Part shown: piece after piece, positions 1-5,738 of the stretch
How the letters are laid out: the number at the start of each line of letters is the position of its first letter
How positions within the stretch are numbered: position 1 is the stretch's first letter
Notes under the pieces: model-generated
What the model was told of the DNA's origin: nothing
The model's database searches: none
The model's input: only the letters and a program-made list of their open reading frames with translations
Source: an uncultured Eubacteriales bacterium
GTDB taxonomy: Bacteria; Bacillota; Clostridia; Lachnospirales; Bianqueaceae
Length of the DNA: 8,248 bases
NCBI GenBank assembly: GCA_902493345.1
Contig: CABUPM010000090.1
Coordinates: 1 to 8,248 of the forward strand
Direction of reading: 5' to 3'
Position numbers and translations under genes: made by a program

Positions 1-51
1 TGATAAAAAAGCCCCGGAAACAGGAAGAACCTGTCTGATACATTTCTTAAG

Positions 52-83
52 GCCCGCAAACCTCGAAAATGCGGGCTTTTTTT
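52..83 (+). terminator. Intrinsic terminator of an upstream gene outside the window
   Basis: A GC-rich hairpin has arms GCCCGCA (52-58) and TGCGGGC (70-76), an 11-nt loop, and a run of seven T directly after it (77-83). This is the standard rho-independent layout for plus-strand transcription, so it probably ends a gene lying left of the window. Positions 1-51 hold no recognisable coding sequence, only a small ACAGG/CCTGT inverted repeat (20-34). The terminator insulates the degV promoter downstream. Confidence 0.88.
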
Positions 84-107
84 CATGGACTCTCCTGCTG
101 GTAGAGT

Positions 108-128
108 GGTAGAATTCCTTATTCTACC
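108..128. repeat. Perfect 8-bp inverted repeat upstream of the degV promoter
   Basis: GGTAGAAT (108-115) and ATTCTACC (121-128) are perfect reverse complements around a 5-nt spacer, TCCTT. No T-run follows, so it does not look like a terminator. It lies about 40 bp upstream of the proposed degV -35 box, a position that could suit an activator or repressor site, but nothing ties it to a known regulator. Confidence 0.45.
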
Positions 129-169
129 GTTAGAGAGCAAGAAATCTAGCGTAGAAAAGCAGCCGTAGA

Positions 170-198
170 TTGAGTTGCCCCGAACGATCGGATATACT
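170..198 (+). promoter_or_regulatory. Sigma-A-type promoter for the degV-family gene
   Basis: A -35 box TTGAGT (170-175) and a -10 box TATACT (193-198) are separated by 17 bp, the preferred spacing. The start codon at 230 leaves a leader of about 25 nt that contains the ribosome binding site AAAGGAG (216-222). The competing TTGCCC at 175-180 would give only a 12-bp spacer and is unlikely to be the -35. Confidence 0.7.
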
Positions 199-229
199 AA
201 AGAAAATTTCGATATAAAGGAGAAAGCTC

Positions 230-1108
230 ATGTCTTATGCTATTGTAACAGACTCAACTGCAAACCTGTCCGCAAAACAATTAGAAGAAAATAATGTAAT
301 CGCGATTCCGTTTCCTTATTTTTTAAACAATCAGGAATATAAGTATCAGGATCTCGAGAGCTTTGACGCCAAACAGTATTATGACGCCATCCGAAGCGGT
401 GCGAAAGTCACTACCTCCCAGATCAACCCTCAGGGTTATATCGACATTATGCAGTCGATACTGGAGTCCGGTGAAGATATCCTTTTTATCGGGATAGCCT
501 CCGGGATAAGCGGAGCCTATGCCTCTGCGGAAATGGCGAGAAAGCAATTGCTGGAAGATTTTCCGGAACGCAGGATCGAACTGATCGACAGTAAGGGCGC
601 CGGGCTGGGAGAAGGCCTGTTGGTCTTAAAGGCTGCCAAGTGCCGCCTGAACGGAATGGAGTTACAGGAAACCGCTGAGAGGATGCGGCTCGTCCGTGAA
701 CGGATATATCAGGTATTTATCGTGGATGATCTGGCGCATCTTAGACGAACCGGCAGACTGTCGAATGTAAGCGCTATCGTAGGCTCCGTGCTCGGAATCA
801 AGCCGTTGTTAAAAGGAAATGAGAACGGCAAGATTGTCGCTTTTGAAAAAATCAGAGGAAGAAAGAAGGCCATAAAGGCCCTGGCTGAGAAATATTTTAT
901 CCTGGCTCAAAATCCGACGCATCAGACCATCGGCATCTCCCATGCTGACTGCGAAGAGGATGCCAAGTATCTGGCAAGTTTGCTGCAGGAAAAGCTCGCG
1001 CCCAAAGAAATCATTCTGGCGAAGCATGAGCCTGCCACAGGCTCACATATCGGTCCCGGCGCGCTGGCCCTTTTCTTTGAAGGGGACAATGATGTGCGTT
1101 ATAAATAA
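230..1108 (+). CDS. DegV family fatty-acid-binding protein
   Basis: The 292-residue protein has the usual length and motif order of the DegV/FakB family. Members bind a single fatty acid and, with the kinase FakA, present it for phosphorylation so that exogenous fatty acids can enter phospholipid synthesis. Visible motifs are the N-terminal IVTDSTANL (5-13), TTSQ (61-64) for carboxylate contact, GISGAYASA (92-100), IDSKGAGLGEG (119-129), VDDLAHLRRTGR (165-176), LGIKPLL (188-194) and the C-terminal GSHIGPGALALFF (271-283), whose His273 is expected to face the lipid head group. The ATG at 230 is supported by AAAGGAG seven bases upstream and a promoter ending at 198. No signal peptide or membrane segment is seen, so it is cytoplasmic. 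It appears monocistronic, with no FakA kinase gene in the window. Family assignment is very secure; the specific fatty acid cannot be read from sequence. Confidence 0.95.
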   Translation: MSYAIVTDSTANLSAKQLEENNVIAIPFPYFLNNQEYKYQDLESFDAKQYYDAIRSGAKVTTSQINPQGYIDIMQSILESGEDILFIGIASGISGAYASAEMARKQLLEDFPERRIELIDSKGAGLGEGLLVLKAAKCRLNGMELQETAERMRLVRERIYQVFIVDDLAHLRRTGRLSNVSAIVGSVLGIKPLLKGNENGKIVAFEKIRGRKKAIKALAEKYFILAQNPTHQTIGISHADCEEDAKYLASLLQEKLAPKEIILAKHEPATGSHIGPGALALFFEGDNDVRYK

Positions 1109-1143
1109 CAGATGATTATTATTGAGGTCATGGATAAGTAAAT

Positions 1144-1181
1144 ATGGCGGGATGGGAGGGCTTGACATCTTGTCCCGCTAA
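1144..1181 (+). repeat. Hairpin/inverted repeat overlapping the sigma operon promoter
   Basis: GCGGGAT (1147-1153) pairs with GTCCCGC (1172-1178): six Watson-Crick pairs plus a terminal T-G wobble, extendable outward with weak pairs. It is followed by six A and then an AT-rich run ending in seven T (1190-1196). It could end degV transcription, although the T-run is offset from the stem. Alternatively it is an operator, because its right arm lies inside the spacer of the promoter at 1162-1191. Confidence 0.5.
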
Positions 1182-1191
1182 AAAATATATT
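1162..1191 (+). promoter_or_regulatory. Strong sigma-A-type promoter for the sigma/anti-sigma operon
   Basis: A perfect consensus -35 TTGACA (1162-1167) and a -10 TATATT (1186-1191) are 18 bp apart. The transcript would start near 1198 and give a leader of about 55 nt before the ATG at 1254. Within that leader, TGAAACC (1196-1202) followed by CGGTA (1216-1220) resembles an ECF-type promoter, which would allow the sigma factor to amplify its own expression. Confidence 0.7.
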
Positions 1192-1253
1192 TTTTTGAAA
1201 CCAATTGGGGAAATACGGTACATATTCAGTGTAAGGCCGGAAGGGGGGACGAC

Positions 1254-1811
1254 ATGGAGGACGAGGAGATCATCGAGCTGTTCTGGTCGAGGGATGAAGA
1301 AGCAGTGACGAGTGTACAGGCCGGCTACGGAAAGATGTGCGCACAGGTTGCAGGCAACATTCTCAAAGATGAAGAGGATGTACGGGAGTGCCTCAACGAT
1401 GTCTGGCTGGCACTGTGGAATCGGATTCCTCCGGAACGTCCCCGGATCCTGCCCGCTTATATTCGGCGGGTTGCGAGGAATCTCGCGCTGAAGAGGTATC
1501 GCTATAATCAGGCAGGCAAGCGCTGCGAACAGGTGGAGGAATCATTGGAGGAGCTGGAGGGAATGCTGTGCGCGCCGGAGACAGTCGAGACGGCATATGA
1601 TGCCAGAGAGCTGGCGCGTTACATCAACAGCTTTGTACGTTCTCTGCCGCGGGAAAAGGGGGATCTCTTTATCCGCAGGTATTGGTATTTTGATTCGGTT
1701 GAGCAATTGGCCCGTGACTTTGGGATGAGTCAGGGAAGAGTCAAAACCATGCTGTTTCGTATGCGCGGTCAACTGAGGGAGGCCTTGCGGAAGGAGGGGT
1801 ATAAGCTATGA
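1254..1811 (+). CDS. RNA polymerase sigma factor, ECF-like (sigma-70 family)
   Basis: This 185-residue protein has the two-domain layout of extracytoplasmic-function sigma factors. Region 2 spans about residues 20-88, with a DEEDVRECLNDVWLALWN core (39-56) and a basic, aromatic PAYIRRVARNLALKRYRY stretch (67-84) that would melt and bind the -10 element. Region 4 spans about 125-180, with a helix-turn-helix at about 148-172 (SVEQLARDFGMSQGRVKTML) for the -35 element. There is no region 3 or 1.1, and the length suits the ECF group. The ATG follows a purine-rich site (GGAAGGGGGG, 1239-1248). Its last codons overlap the next gene as ATGA, and that gene encodes a single-pass membrane protein, the typical arrangement of a sigma factor with its membrane anti-sigma partner. 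The signal and regulon cannot be read from sequence. Confidence 0.9.
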   Translation: MEDEEIIELFWSRDEEAVTSVQAGYGKMCAQVAGNILKDEEDVRECLNDVWLALWNRIPPERPRILPAYIRRVARNLALKRYRYNQAGKRCEQVEESLEELEGMLCAPETVETAYDARELARYINSFVRSLPREKGDLFIRRYWYFDSVEQLARDFGMSQGRVKTMLFRMRGQLREALRKEGYKL

Positions 1812-2752
1812 AGAGGGAAGATCTGGAGCAAGCTCTGGAATTGCTGGATGACGACCTGATTGAGAGGGCAGGGAATCGGACCGGAAGCCGTAGAGGGAAC
1901 GGCTTCCGGTATCTGGCAATAGCCGCCTGTTTGGTGTTGGTTCTGACCGGAGTCTGGGGACTGGAGCGTAAAAACGCAGCCTCCAATGATATGACGGCGC
2001 AGGGAACGGCGGATCTTGCCCGGATGGAGTGTGCCCCGATGGTGGATGACGCATTTTATAAGGATACAGACAGCAAATCGGAATTCGTATATGCATCGGC
2101 CTCTGAAGTTCTGAGGGGAGCCGCGGACAATAGAACATATAGTCCGGAGGGGATGTATTATGGACTGGGATCCGATTCGGAAGATCGGCTGACGGCATTC
2201 GGGTGCGAGGTTTCGTATACTGTAGAGCAGGAGTCGCAGCTGATCAACACGATTCGATATGATGCGGATTGGACAGCGTCTTTAGAGGAACCGGGTACGA
2301 GGGAGAGCATATTTGCACGTGAAGACGGAACCGATAAGACGGTGTCCTACATCGTTGGCCAGAGTGTTTCACGGATCAGAGAGGGAGAGGGATATATATC
2401 CGGAAGTCTGGAGCTGGCGGCAGGAGAAGTTGTGTTTGTCCTGCCTGAGGGAAACGGCGAGATCCAGAGTATTCTGGAAGATCCGTGGGTTTTGAGAGAG
2501 GCGATCGAAGGGGAAGAGGGACAGGAATATACTGTAAGATGGGAGATCCCCGGCTTTTCCTATCAGGGAGAAGTGAAATATGGCGAGGTTTGCCAGAGGA
2601 CCTATATTTGCGTGGATGGGGGAGAAGCCGCCGGTGATCCTCATACATCAGAAATGGAGTACACCATGGAGCTGAACCGTCCCTTTATCTATGCAGTACG
2701 GGACCAGGAGGGGGAAGTCCTGTTTATCGGAGTCTGCATGGACCCTGCTTGA
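1808..2752 (+). CDS. Single-pass membrane protein, putative anti-sigma factor
   Basis: The 314-residue product has a short charged N-terminus (1-33, starting MKREDLEQALELLDDDLIER), one hydrophobic segment at about 34-51 flanked by basic residues on its N side, and a polar, acidic region of about 260 residues predicted to lie outside the membrane. That topology and the 4-bp ATGA overlap with the sigma gene suggest it sequesters the sigma factor through its cytoplasmic tail and senses a signal outside the cell. The tail lacks the HxxxCxxC zinc motif of ZAS-type anti-sigma factors, and I do not recognise a named domain in the outer part. The ribosome binding site AAGGAGGGG (1791-1799) lies within the end of the sigma gene, so translation is probably coupled. 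Role is inferred from context and topology only. Confidence 0.7.
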   Translation: MKREDLEQALELLDDDLIERAGNRTGSRRGNGFRYLAIAACLVLVLTGVWGLERKNAASNDMTAQGTADLARMECAPMVDDAFYKDTDSKSEFVYASASEVLRGAADNRTYSPEGMYYGLGSDSEDRLTAFGCEVSYTVEQESQLINTIRYDADWTASLEEPGTRESIFAREDGTDKTVSYIVGQSVSRIREGEGYISGSLELAAGEVVFVLPEGNGEIQSILEDPWVLREAIEGEEGQEYTVRWEIPGFSYQGEVKYGEVCQRTYICVDGGEAAGDPHTSEMEYTMELNRPFIYAVRDQEGEVLFIGVCMDPA

Positions 2753-2777
2753 CAGAGCCTGTCGGATGCGTTATAGT
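2749..2777 (+). promoter_or_regulatory. Consensus promoter of the NUDIX-ArsC/Spx-desulfurase operon
   Basis: TTGACA (2749-2754) and TATAGT (2772-2777) have an ideal 17-bp spacer. The -35 box overlaps the TGA stop (2750-2752) of the putative anti-sigma gene, so the downstream operon can be transcribed independently although no terminator separates it from the sigma operon. The start codon at 2808 leaves a leader of about 25 nt. Confidence 0.78.
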
Positions 2778-2807
2778 ATAACCATCTGAGACGGGAGGTG
2801 TGGCAGT

Positions 2808-3197
2808 ATGACGGAAGTAGTTGCGGCGCTGATATGGGATGGAAGACGTTTTCTGATCTGCCAGCGGCCGGCGAACAAAGCGAGAGGACTGATGTGGGAG
2901 TTCGCGGGGGGCAAGGTAGAACGCGGAGAGACGCCGGAGCAGGCGCTGATCCGGGAGTGCCAGGAGGAGCTTGCGATCACATTGTCCGTGGGGGATGTTT
3001 TTATGGAGGTAATCCATGAATACCCGGATATTACTGTACATCTGACACTGTTTCAGGCCAGAATCGCAGAGGGAACACCGCAGATGCTGGAGCATCAGGA
3101 CATGCGGTGGATCACGCCGGAGGAGATCGGACAATATGAATTTTGCCCGGCGGATACGGTAATCCTTCAGCAGATTATTCGGAGGTATGGAGTATGA
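2808..3197 (+). CDS. MutT/NudG-like NUDIX hydrolase
   Basis: At 129 residues this is a minimal NUDIX domain of the MutT/NudG type, which hydrolyses (deoxy)nucleoside triphosphates such as oxidised or methylated nucleotides to monophosphate and pyrophosphate. The NUDIX box runs from Gly35 to Ile57 (G-x5-E41-x7-R49-E50-C-Q-E53-E54-L-A56-I57) and keeps all metal-binding glutamates. The usual glycine near its end is alanine (Ala56). The preceding MWEFAGG (29-35) and the C-terminal WITPEEIGQYEFCPADTVIL (101-120) match the MutT/NudG pattern. The start is supported by GGGAGG (2793-2798). It is the first gene of a three-gene operon and its stop overlaps the next start as ATGA, so translation is likely coupled. 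Family secure; the exact substrate (8-oxo-dGTP, 5-methyl-dCTP or other) is not determined. Confidence 0.92.
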   Translation: MTEVVAALIWDGRRFLICQRPANKARGLMWEFAGGKVERGETPEQALIRECQEELAITLSVGDVFMEVIHEYPDITVHLTLFQARIAEGTPQMLEHQDMRWITPEEIGQYEFCPADTVILQQIIRRYGV

Positions 3198-3541
3198 CGC
3201 AGTTCATAGAATATCCGTCCTGCAGTACCTGTAAAAAGGCAAAACTGTGGCTGGAGGAGCAGGGCGTTCCATATGAGGAACGCAATATCAAAGAGCAGAA
3301 CCCAACCTATGAAGAACTAAAACAATGGCATGCACAGAGTGGCCTGCCGTTGAAGCGATTTTTCAATACAAGCGGATTGCTGTACAAATCTCTGCACTTA
3401 AAAGAGAAGCTTCCAGAGATGAGCGAAGAGGAGCAGCTGCGTCTTCTCGCGACAGACGGGATGCTGGTCAAGCGGCCGATTCTGATCACGGATCAGGGGC
3501 TGCACATAGGATTTAAGGCGGAGGAGTGGAAGCAGGGATGA
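3194..3541 (+). CDS. ArsC/Spx-family thioredoxin-fold protein
   Basis: The 115-residue protein has an N-terminal CSTCKKAK motif (Cys10-x-x-Cys13) on a thioredoxin-like fold and the KRPI signature (93-96) typical of the ArsC/Spx/YffB family, with the family phrase GLLYKSL at 61-67. Members include glutaredoxin-coupled arsenate reductases, the RNA-polymerase-binding regulator Spx, and poorly characterised thiol-redox proteins such as YusI. A CxxC pair and no arsenic-resistance neighbours make a detoxification role uncertain. I chose the ATG at 3194 over an earlier in-frame ATG at 3143 because it forms an ATGA overlap with the NUDIX stop, has GGAGG (3181-3185) eight bases upstream, and begins right at the conserved fold. 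It overlaps the desulfurase start in the same way. Confidence 0.88.
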   Translation: MTQFIEYPSCSTCKKAKLWLEEQGVPYEERNIKEQNPTYEELKQWHAQSGLPLKRFFNTSGLLYKSLHLKEKLPEMSEEEQLRLLATDGMLVKRPILITDQGLHIGFKAEEWKQG

Positions 3542-4689
3542 GCATTATCTATGCGGATAATGCGGCCACAACCCGCATGTGCAGACCGGCGATCGACGCC
3601 GCTGCGGCATGCATGGAGGATGTCTATGGCAATCCTTCCAGCCCGCACAGCATAGGGCAGCGCGCGGCGGCCGTACTGAATTCCGCGAGAGAAAGAATCG
3701 CGGTATGTCTTGGCTGTGAACCGCGGGAGATTTATTTCACTTCCGGCGGCAGCGAATCTGACAATCAGGCGCTCCTCTCGGCGGCGGCAGCAGGCATGCG
3801 GCAAGGGAAAAAGCATATTCTGTCCACGGCGTTTGAGCATCATGCCGTGCTGCATACCCTGGAACGGCTGCAAAAAGAAGGTTTTGAGGTAGAGCTGCTG
3901 GATGTCGGTCCCATAGGGACAGTTACGCCGGAGCAGGTAGCGCGGGCGGTCCGGGATGATACCTGCCTGGTATCAGTGATGTATGCCAATAATGAGATCG
4001 GCTCCATATTGCCGATTCCGGAGATCGCAAAAATCTGCCGTGAACGGGGAGTTCCGTTCCATACGGACGCGGTTCAGGCAGTAGGACATCTGCCGATCTA
4101 TATTCGGGAGCAGCAGATCGATCTGCTGTCATTATCCGCGCACAAGTTCCATGGCCCCAAGGGAATCGGAGTCTTGTATGCGAAAAGAGGCTTCTCACTG
4201 ACAAGTCTTATCACGGGAGGAGCCCAGGAACGAGGAAAACGTGCCGGTACGGAAAACCTTCCGGCGATCGCTGGGATGGCGGCGGCCTTGGAAGAGGCGT
4301 GCGCTCATATGCAGGAAAATACAGAAAAAGTGCTTCACTTAAGGAATCAGCTGATACAGGGGCTTTCGGAGATTCCGGGAGCCGTACTGGACGGCGATCC
4401 GGAGAAGCGGCTCCCGGGAAATGTCCATTTTTGTTTTCCTGGAGTGGATGGCGAGAGCCTGCTGCTTTTGCTGGATTCGATGGGGATCTGCGCGTCGGCC
4501 GGATCGGCCTGCGCGTCCGGCTCATTGGAACCAAGCCATGTCCTTTTGGCTATCGGCCGGGATCATGAGACGGCCAAAGGGGCGCTTCGTCTGAGCCTAA
4601 GCGAGGAAAATACCGAACAAGAGATTCAATATATGCTGCGGAAAATACCGGAAGCGGTAGCGAGATTACGCAATAATACAGCCGATTGA
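3538..4689 (+). CDS. Cysteine desulfurase (NifS/IscS-like)
   Basis: This PLP enzyme of 383 residues converts cysteine to alanine and passes the sulfur as a persulfide to iron-sulfur cluster or tRNA thiolation pathways. Class V aminotransferase motifs appear in order: YADNAATT (5-12), TSGGSESDN (68-76, PLP phosphate), FEHHAVL (99-105, with the ring-stacking His101), ANNEIGS (150-156), HTDAVQ (175-180, Asp177), SAHKFHGPKG (200-209, Schiff-base Lys203), GGAQERGKRAGTEN (227-240) and the catalytic loop SAGSACASGSLEPSHVL (320-336, catalytic Cys325). All key residues are present. ATG 3538 is preferred over GTG 3526 because it forms the ATGA overlap with the upstream stop. No IscU, SufU or ThiI gene is adjacent, so the sulfur acceptor is unknown. 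The gene ends inside a strong hairpin shared with the convergent patatin gene. Confidence 0.95.
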   Translation: MSIIYADNAATTRMCRPAIDAAAACMEDVYGNPSSPHSIGQRAAAVLNSARERIAVCLGCEPREIYFTSGGSESDNQALLSAAAAGMRQGKKHILSTAFEHHAVLHTLERLQKEGFEVELLDVGPIGTVTPEQVARAVRDDTCLVSVMYANNEIGSILPIPEIAKICRERGVPFHTDAVQAVGHLPIYIREQQIDLLSLSAHKFHGPKGIGVLYAKRGFSLTSLITGGAQERGKRAGTENLPAIAGMAAALEEACAHMQENTEKVLHLRNQLIQGLSEIPGAVLDGDPEKRLPGNVHFCFPGVDGESLLLLLDSMGICASAGSACASGSLEPSHVLLAIGRDHETAKGALRLSLSEENTEQEIQYMLRKIPEAVARLRNNTAD

Positions 4690-4710
4690 CCATTCAGTCA
4701 ATCGGCTGTA
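4677..4710. terminator. Bidirectional hairpin between convergent genes
   Basis: TACAGCCGATTGAC (4677-4690) and GTCAATCGGCTGTA (4697-4710) form a perfect 14-bp stem with a 6-nt loop, CATTCA. The desulfurase stop codon lies inside the left arm, and the patatin stop codon (4712-4714 on the minus strand) begins two bases beyond the right arm. The flanks carry only short T-rich stretches (minus strand TATTATTG), so termination may be partial, but position and symmetry fit a shared terminator for both strands. Confidence 0.7.
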
Positions 4711-4711
4711 C

Positions 4712-5620
4712 TTAATCCAGACCATATTTTTTCAAAAGAGCGTCCAGCTGATTCATATGCTGCGACACATTTTGATTTAGATTTTCGTGGAGAATTTCCA
4801 CCCGGATCTGTTCATAATCGGCAGCCGCCTCAATGGCTGCTTTTCGCATAAAGTCCGGATGATTCAGCTCTCCGTTTTCATAAGCGCGCAAGGTTCGCAA
4901 AGTATCACGATAGCCCAGCTCCATACGGAATCGTGCGCCCTGAGCGGAAAAATCCAATGTACCGTCCAGCAGATGGCCGATATCCCGGCTGGGCAGGATC
5001 TCAATGAATTCCGTCCCTGGATATACAGCAGGAATCAACAAATCCTCTTCTTCCGCGATATTGATCGCGATAATATGCCGCAGCCCTATATCATACAGAG
5101 GCTTGATCGGAAGATTATCTGTGATGCCTCCGTCCAGATTGGGCTGACCGTCCAACAGAACCGAAGGGTAAGCCACCGGCATGGCAGAGGATGCCAGAAG
5201 GATTTGCAGAATCCGATCCGGGGACTGATGATTTAGCTGAAAATAACGCGCCAGATAGCTCCCGTCCGCATTTCTCTGCGAAGTGTTAGCGAAAACCTGC
5301 CTGGCAGAGGATGCGATTTTGGTCAAGTCCAGATTCCTCTGGATCAGTTGGATTAGACCCTCACGTGAAAAGATTCCGTCCGCAAGCGGAAGATCAATGT
5401 CCAGAAATTGCAGCGGCGAGATGCTTTTCCATAGAGCCTCTGCCTGCGCATAATCTGTACATCCGATGAGCGCCGCGTTCAGCGCACCGACAGAGGCACC
5501 GGATACCGCCTGAATCCGGCTGTCCCAACCAAGTTCAATGAGTGCCCGCCAGGCGCCGATCTGGTAAGCGCCCTTCCCGCCGCCGCCGGCAAGCACGAGT
5601 CCTAAAGGATGTGTGTCCAT
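4712..5620 (-). CDS. Patatin-like phospholipase family protein
   Basis: This 302-residue cytoplasmic serine hydrolase has the bacterial patatin/RssA-like layout. The glycine-rich oxyanion loop is AGGGGKGAY (11-19), the nucleophile elbow is GASVG with Ser43 (41-45), and the catalytic aspartate is Asp163 in LDGGITDNLPI (162-172). A Ser-Asp dyad of this kind cleaves acyl esters of lipids, although natural substrates of bacterial members are mostly unknown. The region after about 215 is helical, glutamine/asparagine-rich near the end (NENLNQNVSQHMNQLDALLKK-like) and not recognised. The start is backed by AAGGAGG on the minus strand (complement of 5631-5637), ten bases upstream. It is convergent with the desulfurase and divergent from the editing protein. 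No signal peptide is seen. Confidence 0.93.
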   Translation of the reverse strand: MDTHPLGLVLAGGGGKGAYQIGAWRALIELGWDSRIQAVSGASVGALNAALIGCTDYAQAEALWKSISPLQFLDIDLPLADGIFSREGLIQLIQRNLDLTKIASSARQVFANTSQRNADGSYLARYFQLNHQSPDRILQILLASSAMPVAYPSVLLDGQPNLDGGITDNLPIKPLYDIGLRHIIAINIAEEEDLLIPAVYPGTEFIEILPSRDIGHLLDGTLDFSAQGARFRMELGYRDTLRTLRAYENGELNHPDFMRKAAIEAAADYEQIRVEILHENLNQNVSQHMNQLDALLKKYGLD

Positions 5621-5650
5621 AATATAACAGCCTCCTTATTCTATACTATG

Positions 5651-5678
5651 ATTCTACCATAAAAAGGCGTGCATGCAA
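5651..5678 (-). promoter_or_regulatory. Likely promoter of the patatin gene
   Basis: Read on the minus strand, TTGCAT (complement of 5673-5678) and TAGAAT (complement of 5651-5656) are 16 bp apart and precede the ribosome binding site and start at 5620. The -35 box overlaps the 8-bp palindrome TGCATGCA (5670-5677). Spacing is one base short of ideal, so support is moderate. Confidence 0.5.
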
Positions 5679-5687
5679 ATAAAAACC

Positions 5688-5716
5688 TTGCTTTTTCGTC
5701 GAAAAGAATTTACAAT
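5688..5716 (+). promoter_or_regulatory. Promoter of the editing-protein gene
   Basis: TTGCTT (5688-5693) and TACAAT (5711-5716) have an ideal 17-bp spacer. Transcription would begin near 5723, just at the ribosome binding site AAAGGAGG (5723-5730), so the leader is very short. This rules out the upstream in-frame ATG codons at 5673 and 5715 as starts. Confidence 0.65.
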
Positions 5717-5738
5717 GAACCCAAAGGAGGAGATATAC

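Noticed and set aside
95..130. tRNA-like D-arm text (GGTAGAGTGGTAGAAT)
   Set aside because: No acceptor stem, anticodon arm or T-loop (TTCRA) can be fitted around it, so it is not a tRNA gene.
1806..2198. Minus-strand open frames opposite the sigma/anti-sigma genes
   Set aside because: Low-complexity Pro/Ser/Arg-rich translations typical of antisense frames, with no ribosome binding site or recognisable domain.
3143..3193. Longer ArsC/Spx-like protein from ATG 3143
   Set aside because: The 17 extra residues lie wholly within the NUDIX gene and have no family similarity. ATG 3194 has a good ribosome binding site and an ATGA overlap.
5673..5738. N-terminal extension of the editing protein from ATG 5673 or 5715
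   Set aside because: These starts lie before or inside the -10 box and have no ribosome binding site. ATG 5739 has AAAGGAGG and begins at the conserved domain.
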